Under the pieces are notes generated by a model. It searched no databases. It had not been told where the DNA came from and saw nothing but the letters and a program-made list of their open reading frames with translations. A DNA stretch of 11,556 nucleotides from assembly GCA_014534385.1 (NCBI GenBank), contig JACVRP010000070.1, forward strand, positions 1 through 11,556, read 5' to 3'. Positions 1 through 6,370 of the stretch are shown here, piece by piece. Position 1 is the stretch's first letter. Every line of letters starts with the position of its first letter. The translations under genes were made by a program, and so were the position numbers. Source of the DNA: Cyanobacteria bacterium Co-bin13 (GTDB lineage: Bacteria; Cyanobacteriota; Cyanobacteriia; Phormidesmidales; Phormidesmidaceae).

Positions 1-833
1 AGGGTGATAGAAGCGGCGAAGCCGATGCCGTCGCTGCTGAGGCGAGTCTGGTTATCGGGGGCTGCGATCGCAATTGTCACCGGAGCGCTAGGCAGGGTGT
101 TGAGCGCAATTGTGTAGGTGTCTGTCGTCTCACCTGCTTCGTTTACCGTGGTGGCTCCACCCGATTCAGCAATGGTGATGCCGGAAAGCGGGCTGGCCGA
201 AACCTGGACATCATCGATCGCCAGGCCATGATCGGTGCCGGGATGATCCGGATCAGCCCAGCGGAACCAGATTTCCTCACCCGGCGCGAGCGACAGACCT
301 GTGAGGTTGCCAGAGATCAGGGTGCGGTTTTGGCTCAGGTTGCCGTTGAGCGCACCTGCCGTTCCCCCGGTGACCGGGCTGGTGAAATCGAGAGGGTCGA
401 AGTTGACCCAGGTGCCGCTGGTGAGCCCGGCTGCCCCAATTTGATACTGAAAATCGACGGTTTGGGCGGCGGCGGCGCTGCTCCGCCACTGCTCACCCAC
501 ATAGTTGACGTAGAGCGTGTCAATCGTGCTCTCTGTGTCGTTGAAGAAGCGGGCACCCCAGAAGAAGTTGCCTGCGGCGGCATTGCCAGAGCCGAGTGAG
601 CCCAGTGCCCGGTCTGCGTCTAAGCCAAAGCTATACAGATTGCCTGCGGTGTTGCTCCCGGTAGAGGCAGCGATCGCAGTTCCGTTTCCGGTTCTGGCGG
701 TGTACCAGCCGTTGATTGAGTTGTCTACCCAGGTGGCTGTCCCAGCACTGATTAGAGCATTGAAATCTTGGGAATAGGGATTGCTGAGGGCAAGCGCGCC
801 CTCAGGTACCGTCAGGTTGAGCGTCGTTGGCAT
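1..833 (-). CDS. Secreted-type protein with Calx-beta-like repeat, N-terminal part (cut by window edge)
   Basis: An open frame runs from an ATG at 833 to the left edge without a stop: 277 residues, C-terminus missing. Residues 1-212 form a Gly/Ser/Thr/Asn-rich, beta-type domain with almost no Lys. It contains FFWGARFFND (about 90-99), VGEQWRSS (112-119), EIWFRWADPDH (187-197) and HGLAIDDVQV (202-211), a concanavalin-like or jelly-roll pattern found at the start of large cyanobacterial extracellular proteins. From about residue 218 (GITIAESGG) to the edge lies a Calx-beta-like repeat with TDTYTIALNT and APVTIAIA. No N-terminal signal peptide is visible; the protein starts MPTTLNLTVP. Families built this way often leave by type I secretion using a C-terminal signal, which would be outside the window (inference). 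The missing part could hold a nuclease, phosphatase, phytase-like or RTX domain; this cannot be decided here. No clear Shine-Dalgarno sequence precedes the ATG. Confidence 0.75.
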   Translation of the reverse strand, partial: MPTTLNLTVPEGALALSNPYSQDFNALISAGTATWVDNSINGWYTARTGNGTAIAASTGSNTAGNLYSFGLDADRALGSLGSGNAAAGNFFWGARFFNDTESTIDTLYVNYVGEQWRSSAAAAQTVDFQYQIGAAGLTSGTWVNFDPLDFTSPVTGGTAGALNGNLSQNRTLISGNLTGLSLAPGEEIWFRWADPDHPGTDHGLAIDDVQVSASPLSGITIAESGGATTVNEAGETTDTYTIALNTLPSAPVTIAIAAPDNQTRLSSDGIGFAASIT

Positions 834-1442
834 AGGGGTTAAAACTGGTGGGTGAAAGGCTAAACACGCGCATGACAAAGTCGCCCAAATGAACTCATTA
901 AGGATTTAAGGGCAGGACAAATACGCGCCAACCAAATCGCTGGGCGCTACCCGAAACCCCTCTCTCAAAGCTAATGAGGTCTTTTAGGAAGCTTGAGCCT
1001 TGCTCCCTGCCCGATCTGCAGGGGTGAACTTGCTGTTGCAGAGCAATGCGCCCTAAGCGGGCATATTGTGCAGTATTGGCCGGGAAGCGAGCTTAACAGG
1101 TCATGTTTCTGCGTTTTTTGCTGTATCCGTAATTGCCCCTAGAAATCTAGCACCCCTAGCTGGCTCAAGGCATGTCAGCTAGACGACAATGAAGGTAAAA
1201 ATTGTGTAAAGGGATACGAGTGTGCTCCACAGCGATTTTCCAATTAGTAAGCCACAGAATAGGTATAGCGATAGCCACTGGTGTTAGGAGGGGTGCAGGG
1301 GTGGAACTCCTGGCTGCGGGCTGCGCCCCCACACCCCCAAAAAATCGGATGTCCTAAGCTATGTGGCGACAGCTATAGATGAGTGGGAGGTAGATGGGTG
1401 GCGAACCCAAGCGAAAATAGCTGTGAGGAATGGCCCTAGCAA
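834..1442. other. Intergenic region, no gene seen, contains a folded repeat
   Basis: No convincing coding frame is present on either strand in these 609 bp. The stretch is downstream of the receiver gene ending at 1443 and upstream of the gene starting at 833, so it should contain the 3' end of the signalling operon and the promoter of the secreted-protein gene. I could not identify a convincing -35/-10 pair. Between 834 and 1260 I see only minor structure: CTAGA-AA-TCTAG at 1139-1150, followed by a second CCCCTAG. From 1261 to 1380 lies the near-palindromic element listed separately. Confidence 0.6.
1261..1380. repeat. Near-palindromic, MITE-like folded element
   Basis: The outer arms 1261-1289 and 1352-1380 are imperfect inverted repeats, matching at 19 of 29 positions. 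Matching blocks are TATAGC, GCCAC and TTAGGA, with their complements in the other arm. An inner pair, 1290-1301 (GGGGTGCAGGGG) and 1326-1337 (CCCCCACACCCC), can pair over 12 bases as RNA, with two G-U wobbles. The inner loop contains GGCTGCGGGCTGCG, and a run of six A follows the right inner arm. There is no coding frame and no clear target-site duplication. It could be a non-autonomous miniature transposable element or a stable 3' hairpin ending the receiver operon. Calling it mobile needs further copies in the genome, which this window cannot show. Confidence 0.5.
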
Positions 1443-1859
1443 TCAACCTTCTTCGTACAGGTCAAGGGCCTGCAGCACTTCGGCTAGTGAGTGGGCTTCG
1501 GCAGGCTTGAGCAGGTAAAAATTGATGCCTAAATCATAGGCGCGGGGCAGGTCGCGGTTACCAAAGGCCGTCAGCGCAATGACGGGCAGATCGGCAAATT
1601 GGGGCTGTTGCCGGATCCATTTGAGCAGGTCTAGACCAGACATGCCAGGCAGCCTGAGATCCAAAACGGTCAGCAGCGGCAGGGGATATTGATTGCGATC
1701 GCGATAGGCCCCTTCGCCCTGCAGGTAGCGCACAGCATCTTGCCCAGTTTCTACGACCTTTAGATCAAACGTTGGGTCTAGCTGCCGGAAAGCGCGCTTT
1801 AGGGGAAATAGGTCAGGGGCGTCATCTTCCACAACCAAAACTGTTTTCTGCCGGGTCAT
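1443..1859 (-). CDS. Receiver-only response regulator, Rcp1-like (second copy)
   Basis: This 138-residue protein is a single CheY-like receiver with no output domain. Visible motifs are VVEDD (acidic pocket E11, D12, D13), VLDLRLPGMSG with the likely phospho-acceptor D67, ALTAFG with T97, and LLKP with K118. The YLQGEGAYRDRNQYPLP stretch and the DLPRAYDLG stretch are typical of the Rcp1 family, the partners of cyanobacterial phytochrome-like kinases. It probably accepts phosphate from the large kinase just upstream and acts by protein contact. I chose the ATG at 1859. A longer frame begins at a TTG at 1880, only 1 base past the preceding stop, and would add MFWCVTG, which receivers of this family lack. 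AGGA directly abuts the ATG, so the ribosome site is not textbook and translational coupling is likely. It is a divergent paralogue of its neighbour. Confidence 0.93.
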   Translation of the reverse strand: MTRQKTVLVVEDDAPDLFPLKRAFRQLDPTFDLKVVETGQDAVRYLQGEGAYRDRNQYPLPLLTVLDLRLPGMSGLDLLKWIRQQPQFADLPVIALTAFGNRDLPRAYDLGINFYLLKPAEAHSLAEVLQALDLYEEG

Positions 1860-1881
1860 TCCTGTTACACACCAAAACAAC

Positions 1882-2337
1882 TCAACTAATGCCCATCTGG
1901 GGGGGGCGGTTGAAGATCAACCAAAACAAATCGACGGCTTTTACCATTTCTAACAGCCCGTCGGTATCGGGGGGCTTAACCAGGTAAGAATTCGCTCCTA
2001 GGGCATAGGCGCGGTCAATATCGACCTGATATTCAGAGGAGGTAAGAACCACCACCGGCAAGTACTTTAGGGCAGTCTCGCCTCTCAGCCAGGTTAAAAC
2101 CTCAAAGCCAGAGTAGCGCGGCAGCTTGAGATCAAGCAACACCAGGATAGGCACTGGGTAGCGCTCGCGATCTTGATAAACGCCCTGCCCCTGAAGATAG
2201 TGAATCGCCTGCTCCCCATCGGTGACCACTTCTAGCGGGGTGACTGCATTGGCTTTGCGAAAGGCCCTCTGAATTCTAAAGACATCGCCCGGATCATCCT
2301 CCACCAGCAAAATGGTGGCCTGATGTAAACTGCTCAT
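1882..2337 (-). CDS. Receiver-only response regulator, Rcp1-like (first copy)
   Basis: This 151-residue protein is a stand-alone receiver domain. The acidic pocket is LVEDD (E13, D14, D15), the phospho-acceptor is D69 in LLDLKLP, the switch threonine is T99 in VVVLTSS, and the conserved lysine is K121 in YLVKP. The sequences RAFRKAN, HYLQGQGVYQDRERYP and GANSYLVKPPD place it with Rcp1-type regulators. It ends in a short non-receiver tail (FNRPPQMGIS) with no DNA-binding domain. Its ATG overlaps the stop of the upstream kinase as ATGA, and a strong GGGGAGG ribosome site sits just upstream inside the kinase coding sequence. This indicates coupled translation and makes the large kinase its most likely phospho-donor. 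Its cellular target is unknown. Confidence 0.95.
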   Translation of the reverse strand: MSSLHQATILLVEDDPGDVFRIQRAFRKANAVTPLEVVTDGEQAIHYLQGQGVYQDRERYPVPILVLLDLKLPRYSGFEVLTWLRGETALKYLPVVVLTSSEYQVDIDRAYALGANSYLVKPPDTDGLLEMVKAVDLFWLIFNRPPQMGIS

Positions 2338-5300
2338 TGCCCTCCCCGTAGCTCAATCCAAAACCGGCTGCCCTGGCCAGGGGCAGACTCGACGCCAACC
2401 TGTCCGTCTAAGCGCTCTGCACCTTTTCGCACAATCGCCAGCCCAATGCCCGTGCCTGGATAGGCCTCTCGACTGTGCAGCCGCTCAAAAACGCCGAATA
2501 TCTGCTCTTGATACTCTGGCTCTATGCCTATACCATTGTCCTCGACCCAAAGACGCACTCGAGGAGGAGACGGAGGGCCGGAGGCTTCTCCAGCGGCTGG
2601 TTCTGTCAGCACCTCTGCCCATATCCGCACCTGGGGCTGCTTACTGAGAGCTACAAACTTAACTGCATTTGACAGCAGATTGACCACTATCTGTACCAGG
2701 ATGGGCCGCTGCCCAATTACGCTGGGCAGCGGCTGGACGATGGTGATTTGGGCCTGCTGCTGGCGCAGATCCGCCGCTAGCTGGGCTTGGGCCGCCGTGA
2801 CCACCGAGGCTAGGGAAACGGTTGTCAGGTGGATTTGCTCGCTGCTGAGGCGGCTGTAGGTCAGCAGGTCATCGACCAGCTGATTCATCCGATCGGTGCC
2901 GGCAAAAATGCTCTCGATGTATTCCTGAGCCGTTTCGTCTAGCCGGTTGCCGTAGTCTTCTAGCAGCGCCTGGGCAAATCCCTGAATGCCCCGCAGCGGA
3001 GCCCGTAGGTCGTGGGCTACCGTGTAGGAAAAGGCTTCTAGGTCGCGGTTAGATTCCTGCAGCTGGGCTGTGCGCTTGGCGACCCGCTGCTCCAGGGTAA
3101 TATTGAGCTGCTGCAGCGCCGCTTCTGCTGTCTTGCGGGTGGTGATATCGGAGCGGACTGCAATGTACTGGTAGGGTCGGCCCTGGGCGTTGAGCAAGGG
3201 CACAATGGTGGTGGCTACCCAGTAAAAGGTGCCGTCTTTGGCTCGGTTTCTGATTTCTCCCTGCCACACTTGTCCGACTGCGATCGTGGCCCACATCTGG
3301 CGAAAGAATTCCTTGGGGTGATAGTGGGAGTTAATGATGCGATGGTTCTGCCCGATGAGTTCTTCCCTAGCGTACTGCGACAGCTCACAGAACTTGTCGT
3401 TGACGTAGGTAATGATGCCTTCGGCATCGGTCATAGCGACAATCGAAGACTGGTCAAGGGCAAACTTGAAGTCGGCTAGATCCTTGAGCGAACGCTGTAA
3501 ATCTGTCTCTGCCTGCTTGCGACTGGTAACATCAATGGCTGTACTGGTCACCAAACTTCTGCCGTCGGAGAGGTGGCCTAAGGGGGCGGAGTAAAAGTCC
3601 CAAATCCGAGTTTCACCCGAACGAGTTTTGATTGGGTACTCGCCTTCTGAAACCCTGTGATCAAGGTGGTGCAGATGCTCAATATCTGCCTGCACAACTT
3701 CTTGGCGGGTGCCGTATGCGCGTTCGGTCCAGTCTGCGATGGTGGGAATTTCTTCGGGGGCATACCCAGATAGCTCGGTCCAGGAGTGGTTAACTTCGAC
3801 GACTTCGCCATCTTCAGCGTGCAGCATCATAGGCAGGGGCGCATAGAGAATGGCCGTGCGAAAGCGCCGCTCACTTTCGCGCAGATTGGCTTCTGCCTGC
3901 TTGCGTTCTCGAATATCGCGGATGACGGTGGCAATACTTAGAGGGTCGCCGGTTTTGCGATCGCGATTGACAAAAGCCGTTTGATACACCGAAATCAGCT
4001 CGCCCGTCTGGAAGTGCCGCAGCAGGGTTTCTCCCTGCCATACGCCCTGCTCTAGCAGCGTAGCTAACAGCTGATTTTCCATAAAGGATTTGCGCTCTGG
4101 CAGGTGAAAGTCCGTGCCGTTGAGCTGATGAATCGGCGCGGTGGGCTCTAGGCCGACCAGGGCCCGACCTGCCGGGTTGAGGTAGCGCAGCTGCCCATCG
4201 AGATCGGCTGTGGCCACAAAGTCAGGGCTATTTTCAACAATGGTGGCTAGCTGCTGTTGTGCCTGCTCGATCTGCTTGCGCTTAGTAACGTCGCGATTGA
4301 CTTCCAAAAAACCAGTGGGGCGGCCCGCCTCATCGCGAATTAACACCTGACGGCTCTCAACGATGATCTGCTGGCCGTTTTTACAGGTGTGCTTGAGTTC
4401 GCCCTGCCAGTGCTCCTGCTCTAGCACCAGGGCATTGAGGCTACTGATAGAGCCTAGCGTTTGGGTCTGCAGCAGGCGGTGGGGGTCGCGCCCTAGCGCC
4501 TCCTGCTGCGACCAGCCGTACAGGGCCTCCGCTCCCCGGTTCCAGTAGGTAATGGTGCCCTGCTGACTGCGCACGAAAATAGCTTCATAGGCCAAATTCA
4601 GCAAATCAGCCTGTCTCTGTAGGGTAGCGGCCTGCTCCGCTAGCTGCTGCTCTGCCTGCTTTTGAACTGTGATGTCCCGCGCGACTGCATAAATTAAATC
4701 AGTCTCGGCATTTAAGACCGACGACCAAGAAAGCCACCGGTATGAACCGTTTTTGCAGCGGTAGCGATTTTCAAAGCGGAAAGAGGCCCCTCCCTCGGAT
4801 ACGCTCCCTGCTTCTGCAGAGGTTTCTGCTCGATCGTCGGGGTGTACTAGGCTGAGATAGGGTTGGGCCAGTAGCTCTGCCTGGCTGTAGCCCAAGGTGG
4901 CTTCCCAGGCGGGGTTGATCTGTTTAAAGTAGCCATCGGTACCGGCGATGCAGAGCATGTCGAGCGACAGGGTAAAAAAGCGATCGCGTTCCTCCTGGGT
5001 CTGCTTGTGCTCGGTATCGTCAAAGAAAATGCCCACAAGGCGGCTGGCCTGCCCCTCTGGGCTATAGAGAAACCGCCCAAACATGCGCAGCCAGACAAGC
5101 TGCCCATTGTCTGCTCGAATAATGCGGTGCTCTGGATAGTAGAGCTGGTGAGCCTGCTGGGCCGCCCGAAGGCCCTGCAAAACCCGATCTCGGTCGTCGG
5201 GGTGAATGCGGCTCTGCCACATTTCCCAGGTGGCCTCGCCGCTGGCGACTGGCTCATAGCCCAGCAGCTCAAAGGCGTGGGCCGACCATAGGGCCGTACC

Positions 5301-6332
5301 GCTCTGCAGGTTTATGTCCCAGGTGGCCATGCCTGCGCCATCGGTGGCCAGGTTCAGCCGCTCATTGGCGGCCTGTAGCTGGGCCGTGCGCTCTTCAATT
5401 CGCTCTTCTAGATCGGCATTGGCCTGAGCCAGGGCGCTCAGGGCCGCCTGTCGCTGCAGGTCTATGCGGTGCAGCTGCCGGGCATTCCAGGCGACAATGC
5501 CAGAAAAGATCAGGGCATGCAGGACTGCCAGCAGCGACGTTCCAAAGTCGGGCTCAAACAGACCCATGCGGGCCGTGATAATGCGTAATCCGCCTAGAAC
5601 CAGAGGGACTGCGATCGCAGCGGGCAGCAGGCGGCGGGCCACCGCTCCCCCAGCACTGTTTGCTGTCATAATGCCAACAAAGCCTCGCTGTGGATGAGCT
5701 AAAGCAATTCCCGCTGCCAGCACCAAAAACGAGATAGCCCCGTGTAAGGGCATCTGCGGGTACTCAGTGAACCGAATGATCGGCTGCACGTGATACAGGT
5801 AGGCAACAATCACCTGGGCTGCGATCAGGCTACTGGCCAGCGCCAAGATTTCCACCCAGCGCTCCTGATTGCTGCGCCACTGACGGCGAGTGCTGCTGAT
5901 GCCCAGGGCGCTGCCCAATAGGACAAAGCAAATGGCAGTCAAAGGCGACATGTGGCCTACTGGGGCAGAAGGAATAAAGTCGACATAGTGGGTAAAAAAT
6001 AGAGGGTTGATCTCCAGGGGCCAGTTAGAGACGTAGTTGATCAGGGTCGTCAGGCCAATGGCGATCACGCCCAGGCTAGCGATTTGACCCAGCTGGTGCC
6101 GTTTAGGCGTTGTCGGTTCGCTCAGCAGCAGCAGCGCCGTGCCTGCCAGCATCAGCCCTAGGGCCGTGGTGGGCCGCATGCTCACCAGCCCCGGCAGCAC
6201 GGTCTTAAACAGGTTGATGTCTAGCAGCCAGCCGATTAAGACTAGGCAGCCAACTGCGACGACAAAAACGGCTGCGGCTTTAGCTGCTCGGTAAATCGAA
6301 GGAGCTGGCCAGAGGCGCTGTTGGTAGTTCAC
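2334..6332 (-). CDS. Membrane histidine kinase with eight helices and six PAS domains
   Basis: This 1332-residue sensor kinase probably autophosphorylates and passes phosphate to the adjacent receivers. Residues 17-285 contain about eight hydrophobic helices (near 17-37, 55-71, 83-100, 128-146, 160-180, 195-212, 235-252, 264-282), an integral-membrane sensory module I cannot name with certainty. A coiled coil (287-328, ending ERIEERTAQLQAANERL) leads to six PAS/PAC units at roughly 325-445, 448-560, 570-688, 692-813, 820-941 and 952-1070. A second coiled coil follows, then HisKA with H1107 in VAHDLRAPL, the type seen in phytochrome-like kinases. The ATPase domain shows the N box (N1218, N1222), G1 DNGIGI (D1265) and G2 GTGIGLA (1293-1299), with a Pro/Ala/Gly-rich insertion at about 1243-1257. 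All catalytic motifs are intact. No GAF or PHY domain is present, so it is not a phytochrome. In PAS6 the position resembling the LOV cysteine motif reads GQNHRII, so a LOV photocycle is unlikely. The start is GTG with a good ribosome site (GGGAG). Confidence 0.95.
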   Translation of the reverse strand: MNYQQRLWPAPSIYRAAKAAAVFVVAVGCLVLIGWLLDINLFKTVLPGLVSMRPTTALGLMLAGTALLLLSEPTTPKRHQLGQIASLGVIAIGLTTLINYVSNWPLEINPLFFTHYVDFIPSAPVGHMSPLTAICFVLLGSALGISSTRRQWRSNQERWVEILALASSLIAAQVIVAYLYHVQPIIRFTEYPQMPLHGAISFLVLAAGIALAHPQRGFVGIMTANSAGGAVARRLLPAAIAVPLVLGGLRIITARMGLFEPDFGTSLLAVLHALIFSGIVAWNARQLHRIDLQRQAALSALAQANADLEERIEERTAQLQAANERLNLATDGAGMATWDINLQSGTALWSAHAFELLGYEPVASGEATWEMWQSRIHPDDRDRVLQGLRAAQQAHQLYYPEHRIIRADNGQLVWLRMFGRFLYSPEGQASRLVGIFFDDTEHKQTQEERDRFFTLSLDMLCIAGTDGYFKQINPAWEATLGYSQAELLAQPYLSLVHPDDRAETSAEAGSVSEGGASFRFENRYRCKNGSYRWLSWSSVLNAETDLIYAVARDITVQKQAEQQLAEQAATLQRQADLLNLAYEAIFVRSQQGTITYWNRGAEALYGWSQQEALGRDPHRLLQTQTLGSISSLNALVLEQEHWQGELKHTCKNGQQIIVESRQVLIRDEAGRPTGFLEVNRDVTKRKQIEQAQQQLATIVENSPDFVATADLDGQLRYLNPAGRALVGLEPTAPIHQLNGTDFHLPERKSFMENQLLATLLEQGVWQGETLLRHFQTGELISVYQTAFVNRDRKTGDPLSIATVIRDIRERKQAEANLRESERRFRTAILYAPLPMMLHAEDGEVVEVNHSWTELSGYAPEEIPTIADWTERAYGTRQEVVQADIEHLHHLDHRVSEGEYPIKTRSGETRIWDFYSAPLGHLSDGRSLVTSTAIDVTSRKQAETDLQRSLKDLADFKFALDQSSIVAMTDAEGIITYVNDKFCELSQYAREELIGQNHRIINSHYHPKEFFRQMWATIAVGQVWQGEIRNRAKDGTFYWVATTIVPLLNAQGRPYQYIAVRSDITTRKTAEAALQQLNITLEQRVAKRTAQLQESNRDLEAFSYTVAHDLRAPLRGIQGFAQALLEDYGNRLDETAQEYIESIFAGTDRMNQLVDDLLTYSRLSSEQIHLTTVSLASVVTAAQAQLAADLRQQQAQITIVQPLPSVIGQRPILVQIVVNLLSNAVKFVALSKQPQVRIWAEVLTEPAAGEASGPPSPPRVRLWVEDNGIGIEPEYQEQIFGVFERLHSREAYPGTGIGLAIVRKGAERLDGQVGVESAPGQGSRFWIELRGGQ
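2341..2347 (-). promoter_or_regulatory. Shine-Dalgarno site of first receiver gene
   Basis: GGGGAGG on the minus strand lies 3 bases before the ATG at 2337, inside the last codons of the kinase gene. It supports the chosen start and gives the receiver its own ribosome loading site despite the 4-bp gene overlap. Confidence 0.7.
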
Positions 6333-6337
6333 GGTGT

Positions 6338-6342
6338 CTCCC
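6338..6342 (-). promoter_or_regulatory. Shine-Dalgarno site supporting the GTG start of the large kinase
   Basis: GGGAG on the minus strand lies 5 bases before the GTG at 6332, in the 38-bp gap behind the hybrid kinase. It supports GTG as the real start; no ATG occurs before the first membrane helix. Confidence 0.65.
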
Positions 6343-6370
6343 GACCGGTGCGCTAGTTCTAAAATAAGAG

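Noticed and set aside
228..599. Plus-strand open frame of 123 codons
   Set aside because: The minus-strand frame across the same bases encodes a coherent beta-type protein with a Calx-beta-like repeat; the plus frame has no family resemblance.
1139..1150. CTAGA-AA-TCTAG palindrome as an operator
   Set aside because: Short, single, and not placed near an identifiable promoter; likely chance.
2943..3477. LOV-type blue-light photoreceptor in the last PAS domain of the large kinase
   Set aside because: The position corresponding to the LOV cysteine motif reads GQNHRII, so the flavin-reactive cysteine is missing.
4847..5272. Minus-strand open frame of 141 codons in another frame
   Set aside because: It is an out-of-frame shadow of the large kinase, with low-complexity Pro/Ser/Arg composition.
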